NCBI GenBank assembly: GCA_025890175.1
Contig: JANPYM010000011.1
Span: forward strand, 1,096,299-1,160,298
Direction: 5' to 3'
Length of the DNA stretch: 64,000 bases
DNA from: Ciborinia camelliae
Lineage: Eukaryota; Ascomycota; Leotiomycetes; Helotiales; Sclerotiniaceae
Both the position numbers and the translations under genes were made by a program. Positions 35,859-47,570 of this stretch are shown one piece after another. Positions within the stretch are counted from its first letter, which is position 1; the number at the start of each line of letters is the position of its first letter. The notes beneath the pieces were generated by a model. It did no database searches, was not told the origin of the DNA, and worked only from the letters and a program-made list of their open reading frames with translations.

Positions 35859-36704
35859 CTTTTCGTTGATCTTTTTGTTTTGTTTCGTTAAATTAGATGT
35901 TGGGTTTGCGCCAAAACAAAGTCACTGACTCACTGTGCAGTTCGATGTTGTAGGACACTGCGATACCGGCTTATTGAAAACGATTTAACGCTGAAAAGAC
36001 ATCTCCTAGGTCGTATCCTCGCCTGGGATTGTGATAAGTGGCACTTCAGTCTAAAGAGAAGAGAGAACCCCTCCTGGCCCCTGGAAAAGCCAAAGGTGGC
36101 ACTTGGGTCTGAGGTGCCAGGAGGGCCACTCTTTACAACCTCTCGTAGATAGCCACGAGATATTTTGTATGTATACGGTGGCTCGTGGCCACATTGTGCC
36201 AAATTTTCAAGCAAGTGATCAGGGTTAGGCAAGGGGTAAGGTTAGGGTATAAGCGGGGCCATCAGGGATAAAAATCCATCGAGATGAGCACCCGACCACC
36301 CAGTTTGTAATCCGGTAATAACTTCAACGCCCTTTTGAATGGGTACCGGATTCATGAAATTTGTTGACACCACACCGGAGGGAGCGCTGGTATCAGTTGG
36401 GTAAAATAAGCATCCTCAAAATATTCCAAGTATTTGAGGTATCCGGAGTGAATATCGAATTCTGCAAATCAGATGAAATATAAACAGTTATATAATTCTA
36501 ATCTCGAATATATTATATAATTACCTAGATACCTATATAATCATGTAATTTGTCTTCGATTTCAGACGACTATATAGAACGGACACATAAATAAATACCT
36601 ACAAGTAGGTAGCCTTAACTACCCGGAATACCCAGAATTATCTCCCCTATACGAACCTACGGGGTAAAGTTGTTGTAAGAACATATGAATGTGTAACATT
36701 CACC
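35859..36704. other. Intergenic region upstream of the FAD oxidoreductase
   Basis: This holds the oxidoreductase promoter and an inverted repeat at 36069-36125: a 14-bp arm beginning CCCTCCTGGC pairs with its complement at 13 of 14 positions across a 29-nt loop. The 100-codon minus-strand frame at 35930-36232 overlaps the inverted repeat and shows no known motif. Confidence 0.5.
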
Positions 36705-36780
36705 GTGTGGGGAATATGCTACAGATACAGAACTAGCGTGAAACGCTAGTTCTGTATCTCGTAGCATATAATCCTCACAC
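36705..36780. repeat. Long near-perfect hairpin (fold-back)
   Basis: A 15-bp perfect stem (36724-36738 with 36744-36758) closes a five-base loop. The pairing resumes after a small bulge for nine more base pairs (36714-36722 with 36761-36769) and then for another nine with one mismatch, out to 36705 and 36780. The whole is about 33 paired bases per arm. It could be a small fold-back MITE, a transcript hairpin or an AT-rich cruciform. No clear target-site duplication flanks it. Confidence 0.8.
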
Positions 36781-36832
36781 TACATACTAGGCATAATAAT
36801 ACAACAAAAGTAAGCCATTCGGAAGGGTTAAA

Positions 36833-37060
36833 GGCCGGGATAAGATACGGGTGCCCAAGCCCGTGAGTGTTATTAAATCAACAAGTTCAACCAACTCGGT
36901 CAAGAGTGTTTGTCTGCCTTACGACGTGTTCATAAACCACCCGTAAAGGACAAATACCCGGATAAGGTACCGGTGCCCAAGCCTGGGAGTATGGAATCTA
37001 CACGGCAAACGAACTCGGTCAAGAGCGTTTATCTGCCTTGCAACGTGTTACCATACAAAT
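36833..37060. repeat. Two diverged tandem copies of a 122-bp unit
   Basis: Sequence from about 36835 recurs 122 bp downstream from about 36957. Shared blocks include GGTGCCCAAGC, AACTCGGTCAAGAG and a TCTGCCTT...ACGTGTT segment. The copies have diverged by substitutions and neither contains a gene. They lie 240-460 bp upstream of the ankyrin-vWA start and could be promoter duplications or an old repeat. Confidence 0.75.
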
Positions 37061-37296
37061 CAACCTTTGGAGGCAAATTGAGGCTCAACTTCTGATAAAA
37101 CGTGGGGGGTCTTTGAAATGCTCAGCAGCCTTGTTTAGTTCTCCTGCGATTCGCTATCTGCTTATCTCCTCTTCACCTCCCATTTCTTCTAAATACCTAG
37201 TCTCGGGATAAGTTCATTAAATAGCAAGCTCAAATACACATTTCAAGTACACATTTCAAGTACAAAGTTCAAGTACGCATTTCAAGTATTGCCATC

Positions 37297-39142
37297 ATGG
37301 GAATTCACGAAGATGCTCGGCAAGGAACTCTGGTCCGAACTAACCTTGCAAAATATTTGGAAGCCGATGCCAATTCGATCCATCAACAAGACCCCCTGGA
37401 TGGGATGACGCCATTAGCGCTCGCCACGATTGGGGGACATGTTGATGTAGTTAAAGAGCTTCTAAGGAAAGGCGCTAAAGCAGATGCACCTTCACGAAAT
37501 GGTGCCACCCCACTTCTCCTCGCAGCTTGGAAAGCCAATGAGAATCGCGCTCGGATAATCCAACTTCTTCTCGAAAAAACACCCCCCGAGTCTGTTGACG
37601 CCACGTGCGAGCTGGCTGCGAACAACACGCCTTTGATGTATGTTATTACGAAAACGCATCCCGTTGACATTGAATCCATCAGGCTTCTGCGAAAGGCTGG
37701 CGCTTCTCTAATATTAGAAAATGCCGAAAATGACACTGCTGAAGAACTAGCTTTGATCACTAATAATCGGGAAGTCAAGCGTGCGATATATCCTGACAAA
37801 GAGGAAAAGTTGATGCAAAAGTTGGTCGAAATGGTCCTATCCTTCTTGCTTTACGTTGTTGCCGTGTTAAACAGATTTGTCGATGGGGTCTTACACGAAC
37901 TATACGAGCTAAATCCGAATGTGGACCCGGTTATCAATAAGGTAATCACCCCCATCTCTTCTTCTTTTGCTACACAGGAAAATGCAGAAAGGTTCATTAA
38001 CAGGAAATACTAGGATGTAAACCCCACGGAACCTGGGAGCACTGCTGAATTTCTGGCCAACGTCAACAGCTTCATTGAAGATAGTCCCATAGAGCGCTTT
38101 TTCAAGGGAAAGCCATTCATCAAAGAATTGGCCGAGAAAGCTGCGGCCCTACAGGACAACCCGGACACGCCGCTATGTGAAAAAGATCTTCTACCCAAAA
38201 CTATCAACGTATCTCTGCACCAGCAAGTGGTTTACTGCGGTAGGTACTTCAAGGCAGATTTACTAAGCATTTCTAATTTCTGCTTCGACGCTGACAAGGT
38301 CATCTAGATGACAGCTCCTCGATGAGACGCGAAGGTCGTTTCGAATCCCAGAAAAGACTTGTCGAGAGAATCACTCGGGTCAGCACGATGATTCTCCCCG
38401 AAGGTGAAGGTGTTGCACTGCGTTTCATAAACCAGAACGTGGACAATGCCGATAACCTGAGTTTTAAGCAGATCGGGGATACTCTCAACTCGATGACGTA
38501 CAAGACCAATGGCGAAACGGAGATTGGCACGAACCTAAAGACTAAGATACTCGAGCCCATGATCTATAGCAAGCTCGAGACCCAAAGTCTCGAGAGACCG
38601 TTACTTATCTCTATTATTACCGATGGTCAGCCCTCCAGAGAAAATCCGAGTACACTCATCGATGCCATAAAGGAGTGTGGTGATAGATTAGAAGGTGCGG
38701 GTTACCCTCGCGAAAGTAAGTTTTATACCCAGCGTTCCTTCACTGGGTTTATCGCCTCCTAATCTTTTCAAATCATAGGTGTGAAATTTCTACTCGGACA
38801 AATCGGATCGGCCAAGGCTGCCACAAAATTCTTGGAAGGTATAAGGGACACAATAGCGAATAGTGATGTTGCCAAAGTGATGTATTGTACTTCAGGTATA
38901 TTGAATATCGAGCCGCCAAATATACCCGGCCTACACAAATTGTCTACTAACACATTGCAGATCAGCTAGATACAAAATTGAAGGAATTCCACGACAACGA
39001 GCGGGACATAGACCGATGGGTGAGCATAGCTTCTATACCCATTTTTCTTCCTGTCGCTTACTTAGGTGTCATCTACTATTTTTAGTTAATCGAAATCCTT
39101 TTCTCGCCGATAAGAAATCGGGAAGACGGACAGGGCCAGTAG
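37297..39142 (+). CDS. Ankyrin-repeat and von Willebrand factor A domain protein
   Basis: A 503-residue cytosolic protein of unknown biochemical role; ankyrin and vWA domains both mediate protein binding. Six exons: 37297-37941, 38014-38239, 38308-38715, 38779-38895, 38961-39019, 39086-39142, with 63-72 nt introns. Ankyrin repeats occupy about residues 30-165. After a hydrophobic stretch near 178-195 comes the vWA domain, with the metal-site motif D291-D-S-S-S295 rebuilt across intron 2, the T-E-I-G-T segment, and I-T-D-G. It ends in E-R-D-I-D-R-W-L-I-E. The TAG at 38011-38013 looks like a stop in the first exon, but the same frame stays open beyond it and the TAG is exactly the acceptor of a 72-nt GTAATC...TACTAG intron, so the gene is probably intact. 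I recall fungal proteins of this architecture but no characterised member. Confidence 0.85.
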
Positions 39143-40689
39143 GCATAGCCGGACCTCTACGACTTGCGGAAAAATAATTAGTGAAGGCTCTTCGACCAGG
39201 AAACTTAAACACATTGCTTCTTCGGCGTTTGTACGAGATGTACAGACTCGCTTCCAGGAAAATGCTACTATAGCAGCTTTACCTACATCAACCTCAACAA
39301 CTCAGATGTCTCTGCATACATGGGCGTATTTCACAGCTATTTTATTTAGTCATTTGTTTTCTATATATCCTCTACACAGCTTGTGCTTATTTCGTATACC
39401 AACAGTGTTCTGCGAGTCTTCGAATAGCTTTCATTTTCCTCGTGTTGACAATTTCGAGTTCCTATTGTGGTCGGTTACATTCACTGACTAGATATAACAC
39501 ATTGACTGAGGAGCTGTAGTACCTTGCCTTCAGCGATTGTTCAATTGCGACAACTGAATTCCTCCACTGCTTCCTCCTCCCGTTCTCTTCCTAAAATTCT
39601 TTTTCATCCCCTTCCCTTTCCTTCTCTCCCAAATGCCCAAACACTCCCTCTCCCAGTCAATCGCTATCACTATCTTAAATCCTCCAAATCCCCAGTGAAC
39701 AACCACAACCACACCCATATCCACTCACCAGCCATACCGCAGTACCATTCCCTTGCCTTAGGTAGGTGGTATCTAATTCTCCCCATTCTAAACAAGAGGT
39801 TTGATTCTCCTTTGCAAATCCAACAGATCAAAACAACCCGATAAAACAATACAAACAATGAATTTTTATCGATGTACAGAAAGTTTCAAGGCCCCAAATA
39901 TGGATTATGATGCTTAGATGAATATCGGTATGATTGGGTGTATATCTTGACGTTTACCTTCTAGTGTATTCCTCCTTGATTTTCCCGTGCCTTTACTCTC
40001 CTCTTCCTCTCCCCCCTCTCAATTACATGCACTTCGATTCAAATTATCAATCCCACTTCATCAACCCAGCTTATCAACCCAAACAAAATCCAAGAAGCGC
40101 CCATCTATCCATTCTACCCCCATCCCGATTCACACTAAAGAAACCACAATATTCAGCACATGTTTTTCCTTAGCTTATCATAACTTTATCTTCTCCTCAT
40201 CATTAAATCACTACTAGACCAAATTCAAAAAATCTTCATCATGGTCATGATTTATGATCATTTAAGAATGAAGAGATCGTGTCAGTCATATCGGCATCGC
40301 AAATGTGGAAATGCGGTTATAGCAGTTGAATAGCTTGCCTTACCATGATAAGGACGGGGGACGTTGAAGGTAGGTATACATTTCACACTGTGGAAGTTAT
40401 TCACAATCGAGCTGCAATATCAGTCTGGTTGATATATCTGGTTATTCATTATATCTTGGAAAGCTATAGAATGACCGACAACAAGCCTGGACTAGGCACT
40501 TTTGCACCCAGTCTTTTTTCTTGGAGATTTACAGTTGATGATCATGGATATCTGCTTTACCGCCCAATATCTGATCAAAATTGCAACCTCATTGATAACC
40601 TTCGCTTTCTCAAATAGACGCCTTCAACCTCAGAACTCTTCATTAAAGTCCCTCCTCAACTCACATGCCATCACTTCACTGTCTATAGC
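39143..40689. other. Intergenic region between convergent genes
   Basis: This 1.5-kb stretch separates the 3' ends of the ankyrin-vWA and RGG-protein genes. It is pyrimidine-rich around 39540-39660 and 39985-40220, which produces several proline/serine-rich open frames that look like chance. No motif or gene was recognised. Confidence 0.55.
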
Positions 40690-43600
40690 CTACATACGTT
40701 GCTCCGCCAAGCTCTTATTGAGTCTGGCTTGAACAGCTTCCTGTTGCGCATTCTGGCGGTTGAGGACAGGTGATAATGCTGATCGAGTCATAGCACTGCC
40801 GTCTCTCTGGTGGGAAGGGGTGAAGACTGGCGCAGTTGCTTTCAACACGTCTTCGCTGTCGGAATCGGAAAAACTCTTGTCGAACATTGTGGGTCTAGGA
40901 GGGAATGAAAATGAACCAGACGATGTGAAACCTCTTGCGGTTGGGGGAGAATGTCCTACATAAGCAGGTGGCATATGCGCAACTGGAACATGTGTTCGAA
41001 CTGAGATACCAGTTACTTCCGTGACTTTACCCGTGACTGGATCTGTGACTAGAACCGTTGACATTACAGGGTATTGATGGCTGACTTCCGGAGAAAAAAG
41101 TCCCTGTGAACTTTGTTCTTGCGGAAAAGAATACTGATTTTCATGGTGTGAAAATTCTCCATATGGTGATTGCGTTTTTGTTTGCACAAAGGGGTTATGA
41201 TGACTATTCTGAGAAGAGAAAACCGTATCATATTGCGGCTTGTTTGAACCCTGTTGGCTGTAGCCCGCCGGAGTTGATTGTGAAGTACGAGATGCGGGTT
41301 TGAAAACAGGAGCTTGGGGGCTTGCCCATTTTGATGTTGCCAGTCCGTTTGCACGCTTTTTCTGGAGTATTTCTTCAATAGTAGGGCTAGAACTGCGCTC
41401 CGGAACCGGCAAACCCTTGATTACTACACCATTATCCTTGTCAGTCTTAACGTCCAAATTGCTCAAAACTTGTGCAAGTCTATCGATCTCTGAATCAGTT
41501 GCTGCATGTCGACTCCTGGATGTAAGATGGCATTCAACCTTGGGTACAGTCGTCTCCTTTTCTGTGGCCTTTTTGAGCGCAAATGGATTAGTCTCTTGAG
41601 AATTAACGTTCTTCGCCATTTTGTTCCCAGATCTGTCAACAGTAACCCAGGCCCCAGTTTCGACAACGGTAACGGGCTTAACAGTAATGGGGGCCTCTTT
41701 CTGTTTCATATCCTTAAGTTCAAGAACCTGTTTAGAGTTTGAAGCAGTGTTAACTTTGGATACTGCTTGAGTTGTTGGAACTGTAGGGTTTGACTCTAAA
41801 ACAGACTTGTGGGAAATTGTCACAGGGACAGACTTTTGGGGTTCGGGAGTAAAAGCAGCATCTTTAGGTTCACTCTTAGGAGCTTGGGGGCTTTCAACTT
41901 CGATAAAAGGTTGTCTTTGCTTACGCCCCAAAATTTTATCCCACATGAATTCGGGAGTAGAATCGGCATCTCCAGGCTCGTTATTTGTGGCTTCAGGGCT
42001 TTTAACTTCGATAGAAGGCCGACTTTGCCTAGACGACAAGAGTTTTTCCCACATGAGAGGATCATGCACTTGTGTTGATCTCAAAGGTGTTGAAGATCCA
42101 CTCGATCGATCGGACGAGTCTTGTTTCTTGACGATCTGGCGCGGGGGATGTTTATAACCAGACGTGGCACGAAGAACATCTGCTTGATTAACGACCTCTG
42201 AAGTGGCATACCTAGAAGTGCCTAGACCTCTATTTGATGGAAGTACAAGAGGACTAGTATCACTTCCAGACTCCACCTTGAACTTCACCTCGCTCTCAAT
42301 AGTTGTGGCAGAATCCTTTGGAACATTGTGAGGTAGAACCTGAAGGTCAATAAAGGATGTTCCACTAGACTTGTCAGACAAACTCGAATGATATGCATTG
42401 GCCGATGATTTGCTGACATTATTTTCGGCTGAAACATTTGAAAGTACAGCATTCTCAGTGCTTTCACTACTGCCTGTGATTCGGTCTTCCTTAACAACTT
42501 TGGTGAGTTTTGAGGATGTATGATTGCTGGGAGTAACACTGAATTTGGTTTTCCATTCTGCAGGGGAAAGCTTGGAGAATGATGTGCCATATCCTTTGTC
42601 AAGAGAGTCTTGACGATCGGCACCTTCTGATGAATTGTAATTGGCATTTTCAACAGACAATGATTCCGGTGCGAGTCTTTTTTGTTGTGGTGGCTGCTTT
42701 TCAACAGTTTCATGTTGGTGGATGACCTGTGGAACTCCTTGCTTGCTAGCTGTGGTAGCGAATCGAGTCTTCCATTCGGAGGGTTGGAGTTTTGTAGCAG
42801 TAGCTCTATGTGAGTCCTTATACTGTGGTCCTCGACTCTTACCAGCCACAATTCGCACTCCCAAATCAGTAGTCTGAACGACTTCGGCTGGTGCTATCTC
42901 TCTTTTATAACCAGGTAGGTATTTTTGGAGAGAATCTCTTGCCTCGAAAACTTTTCTAGTTAAACTGGCAGCTGGTCGCATTTTCATCATCTCCTCTATT
43001 GAATAGATTATTCGTTCTTGTCTGGGAATGAGATCAGAAGTATCAACAGATTTGATGACTGTTGCAGGCTCTACAGCTTCAACAGCTTTGATATCTTCAG
43101 TGGGCTTGGCAGCTGCAACGGCTTTGATATCTTCAGTGGGCTTGGCAGCTTTAACAGCTTTGATAGCCTCGGCAGGCTTGGCAGCTTCAAAAATTTCAGA
43201 CACATTAACCAGTTGGCCAGCCTTTGCAGGGTTGAAGCTCTCAGTATAGTTAAAATGCTCTGTTTCATTAGCATTCTGAGGATTCTGGGCTTTGTCGAGA
43301 ATTTTCTTGGATATTTCTTTGATATAAGTGTCAATAAACTCCTGAGGGAATTGTAACAATGTTTTAGACTTTTTGAGAAAGTCTGCGACAAGTCCTTCCG
43401 TAACCGACAAGATATCAATGGGCTTCGAGTTTGAATAGCGAGAGGATGATAGTCCACCAATGAAAACATTCTTGGCATGCTTCATGAAGTCTGCATCGTC
43501 TTCAAGACCTACCACTTTTGCCAGCTGGGAAATGTGATCAATAAAAGAACCACCGTGGTCTGCGTTCAGAACCTGGAGTGTACCCTCAACGATATCTCCT

Positions 43601-45476
43601 TCCATTAAGCTTAAGAGGTCTTGAAAAGATGAATACACAACAGTTTCGTTATCCTCAGGTTGAATTTCCTCTTCGTGGAGAGAGAAAAGCATCTCTTGGC
43701 CATTGATTTCAGCGAGATCAGCAAATGTGGCACTGCTGATTCTGTTCGTAAAATATGATGTATCATTGAGCGCTGTTGTATTTGATGAGCCGGAAACTGC
43801 AGATGATTGAACGGGGGATGATGGAACGGGAGATGGAGGCATGAGTGAACTCTGATTTCCATCTTCCGAGGAGTGAGATGGGCAACCATTGTTACGTCTC
43901 AGCTCAGAAAGTTTGAAAATATTGTAATTGACGAAACTCTTGGCAGGACCTGGTAGCTGGAATTGGAATTTCCAGATGGGTGTTTGTTCTATATTAGAAT
44001 CAGCGCGATATGTGACAGTATTTATATCGACCTTAAGTGTCGCGGTCTCCGTCAGTAACTCGCTAAAAATAATATCACTGCCGATTTGAAGTTCGAGAGT
44101 CAAAGGAGATCTTTCATCAGATTTGACGAGTCTCACAATTCCTTGCTTGGTGGTCAAACTGTTGTTCTTGCTGGCCTTGACGCTTCTCTCATCTACTACA
44201 GTACGAATGACGACTGGCGTTTGGCGGATGGCTAGACCATTTGTCACCAAGGTTAGCGGGCCGGGAACAGTCGCAGGTTGAATAGAACGGTCCGAATGGG
44301 AATTATTTATAGGAGTGGCTGATATTGCTGATCTAACGGAATGACTTGACGCGGGAGTGCTTGTAGAAATTGTAGGTTTAGCCAATTGATGGGGGTCATT
44401 GGGCTCGGTCGTGTCAATAAGTGTAGCCGGAGATGCTGCCCATCGCGAAGCCGCAAGACCACCTTGAGGTGCCAAGTTGGATGCTGGTGGTGGTACCAAA
44501 AAACCATTGCCAGTGTTGGGTTGAGGTACAGAAATAACAGGCTCCACAACTCTTGCAGCTGGGCTAGAGCTAATATTAGCGTGTGAAAGAAAAGCTGCAG
44601 AGGAGACGAGCTTGAATTTCGAGGTTGGAGTAGGTCGAGGTACTACTGGAGAAGTAGCTCTAGTAACTGGATGGGAGGCAGCTCGAAGAGCAGCTTTCGC
44701 AGACCTGGGTGCTGATGGAGCCATCTTGACAGAACGACCCTCAGTTCGATGCATTCTGCTAAATTCAGCCTCGCGTTGTAAACGAGCAATACCAGCATCA
44801 ACTGTAGCATGAGATTTGCCACCACGTCTAGCATCATTGAAATAGGTTTGACTAGTGATTTGTTAGTTCAGAATGGACAATTTTCTGTTGGCGACAGCAT
44901 TTAGAAGCATAGACATACCCAGAACTCGAATGATCAACATTTCTGCCTTTTGGAGCAAAATTTCCGCGACCACCCACAGATGCATGACCACCTCTGTTCG
45001 AAGCGCCACCTCGACCGCGACCCGCCGAGTGACCACCTCTTCCACCACTACTTAGTCCACTACCACCTCTTCGGATTCGATATAATTGTCCGCCGGCAAT
45101 ATCTTCAAGATCTTCAAGGCCAGGCTCGATATCATCGAGACTGAGGTCTGAACAAGATGAGTCAGCACATATGCCAAAGCCAAAGTTTCTGAAAGTTGAA
45201 GTTGAACTTACTATGCCACGCAGATGCAGGGTTCTCTGGTCTAACACGTTTGGTGGGAAATTTCAATGGAACCATTGGAACATTAGCAGCTCTATCCTCG
45301 AGTGGTAAGGCATCTTTGCGACCAATACCAAGCTCTTCCTACATGGAGATTAGAATCTTACAAGGAACGAGTGTATGAGAACTTGCCATCATAGCTTGGT
45401 GTAGTGCCTCCATCTCAGCAGCCGATCTTTCTCTTTCCGTCGGCTCTTGGCCATATTCGCCATTTTCGTCCATCAT
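40690..45476 (-). CDS. Large RGG-rich, mostly disordered protein
   Basis: A 1535-residue protein that I cannot assign to a characterised family. Four exons (45476-45387, 45338-45212, 45147-44919, 44851-40690) with introns of 48, 64 and 66 nt. The first is a GC-AG intron. About residues 98-142 are rich in R-G-G and G-R-G, typical of RNA-binding tails. Most of the rest is Ser/Thr/Pro/Gln/Lys-rich and lacks a fold I can name. A more ordered, acidic helical segment lies around the middle (DNA about 43270-43720). A 12-residue Ala-Lys-Pro-Thr-Glu-Asp-Ile-Lys repeat follows it in the protein. RGG motifs together with long disorder suggest an mRNP-associated protein; that is inference. The start ATG at 45476 is followed directly by a second ATG. 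Confidence 0.8.
43070..43190 (-). repeat. 36-bp coding repeats in the RGG protein
   Basis: Three to four units with a 36-bp period encode a 12-residue Ala/Lys/Pro/Glu repeat (A-A-K-P-T-E-D-I-K-A-V). The two central units are nearly identical and the outer ones have diverged. All keep the frame. Confidence 0.75.
45339..45386 (-). other. Non-canonical GC-AG intron (48 nt)
   Basis: The first intron of the RGG gene starts GCAAGT and ends ATGTAG. It removes 48 nt in phase 0 and joins two coding exons in frame. Apart from the C, the donor matches consensus well, as known GC-AG introns do. No workable GT donor is nearby: the only GTAAG would leave a 23-nt intron. Confidence 0.65.
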
Positions 45477-47570
45477 GAGAATGATGAATTTGGTTCGAAA
45501 GTCGAGGGAAGGAAAATCTCGAAGAATCGAGAACCGACTGTTGTTACGTTAACGATGCACGATGCACGATGTAGAATGTAGTAGCAAAAGAAGTTATGCA
45601 TGCGGAACAGAGGCAAATTCCATCAAAGTGAATTAAATATAAGAGGGCTAGGCAAGATAAGAGAAGATGCCATGATGGTGCTGAGCCTCAATCTGAAGGA
45701 TGAGAGAGTGCGACCGTGAGGGCACACAAAAGCAAAATACAGAAAGAAGTATGTCGATGACAAGATAGATTGAATGAAAATCGATTGAAGGGATATGCGA
45801 TGAGCATAGATGGAATTTGAGGCTATGATATGGGAATACTTAGAAGAAAGTGAGAGCGTACCTTAACAATGAGCTTATGACACCTGCCCTTTGGCATGCG
45901 TCAAATATGGAAGAAGGAAAACAAACGCGACGCTGAATTTAGTACGAGAACCAATACTACAAGGCTACAAGGAAGCCAATGAAATTAAAAAGGGCACACT
46001 CATGCGGGTGCGAGTATGACCTTTACGACTGAATTGATTGAAATAGAAAACGATTGGAAAAGAAGGTGGATGGGAAGAGGTTGAAGGAAGTTGATTTGTT
46101 TGTGTTGCGATGGTGATATTTTAAATTCTCCAGCTCTCACATCACAGTTGACTTGCTAGGAAACCAAACTCGGTACACAAGTAAGCTAAGCTAAATCGAG
46201 AGAAAGGATTCGTCCAAATTATTCCATCATTAAGGACGGGAAGTCGAGTTGAGTGAAGTGAACTAGAGTGGGGAGTGGAGGGAGTGGAGTGGAGTGAGTG
46301 AAGTGAAGTGAGGTGAAGTGTGAAGCTGAGACGAAAAGGAAAGAGCGAAGGAAAGGGGAGGTGATGATGAATCGTGCGGGGTAGGAGGAAATTGTAGATT
46401 TACAACTTCAATTTCATTACTTAAATTGAATTCTCCTCCAACTAGGTATGCTCTATGTTCCCTTTACATAAAAAGAACGGAATGGAGGGAAACATACGCA
46501 TCCATACTTTCTGTTATGGATGTCATTCTTTTTGAGATTCTCTTTACCAAAATACTATTCCAAGTCTAAGGATGTCAAAGATACTTCTTTTGTTTCTTAA
46601 GAAGCTTTTGTTTCCAACTTTCCATACCTAGGTACCTACATAACATTGACAAGCTTGTGTTCATGTATCTACTAGGTAAGCTTCACCTTGAAAGGAAACC
46701 ATCAACTTCATCATGTGAAACTTATGTCCTTACATGATTGTATATCCCAAAAAGCAATGACTATGACTTGTCTTCAAGCCCATGATTAGATCAAAGATCA
46801 AAAGAATAGAATTTCTTCTGAACTTGCCATCTTCTCAAATTCACCATATAAGCAGCTTCAGCAAATATCCAAAAGTTGAGGTTGTATTATGATATTCAAG
46901 GAAATAGTTCATGTTTGAAGACTTTTTTTCTTTTGTCTTCATGACTATCGACTCTCTGTCCAAAGTTGACACCTGCAGTTCTTTCATTATCTGAAAGGTT
47001 GATGTTTCAGCCCAACAGAAGTCATTCATGCATTCCCATGCTTATGATACTGCTAACTTCCATACACCTTTATGTGTATATGGTGTCTAGTGTCTAGTAT
47101 ATAATAAGAGAACTGCGTAAAAATAAAAATTAGAAAACATCTAAACTAGCGTCATCACTTGTGATATAACGAACATAATGATCATAGAAGACCCCATCAA
47201 GAGAACAAGGGCATCTTGAAAGTTCACAGCCTCAGTTCTCAAGTGTTGTGTTATTGAAAGGGTTTTCTAGAACAGAGGAGGATCTGAAGGAAACCTTTTG
47301 AGTTGGGTAATTGACGTCCAGAGGGGGACCTTCCGTGTGGGGTTCTTGAGCTGCTTTAAGTTCTACAATGTTATAAGGTATTCATAAGGTATTCATGATT
47401 CAGATATAGTTAAAGCAGCATCCCAATCATGTTCCCACGAATCGGTTGCCTCCCGAATGTCAGGAATAAATTCTTAGCGATATCGCAATTATTGAAGATT
47501 GATGAATTTCCATTTGCCTTTTTGTGAATTGCTTCAAGTTCGCTTCAAATATTCTGTGAGATTCGCAAAT
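45477..47570. promoter_or_regulatory. Divergent intergenic region between the RGG gene and aco2
   Basis: About 2.1 kb separate two divergent start codons and must carry both promoters. It includes a GAGTG/GAAGTG simple repeat at about 46242-46326. No coding frame with motifs was seen. Confidence 0.5.

Noticed and set aside
38011..38013. Premature stop making the ankyrin-vWA gene a pseudogene
   Set aside because: A 72-nt intron with good donor, branch-like ATTAAC and this TAG as acceptor removes it in phase.
40760..43356. Several frames of 60-190 codons on both strands inside the RGG gene
   Set aside because: They overlap a 4.1-kb open exon and have the Ser/Leu-rich look of alternate frames of a disordered protein gene.
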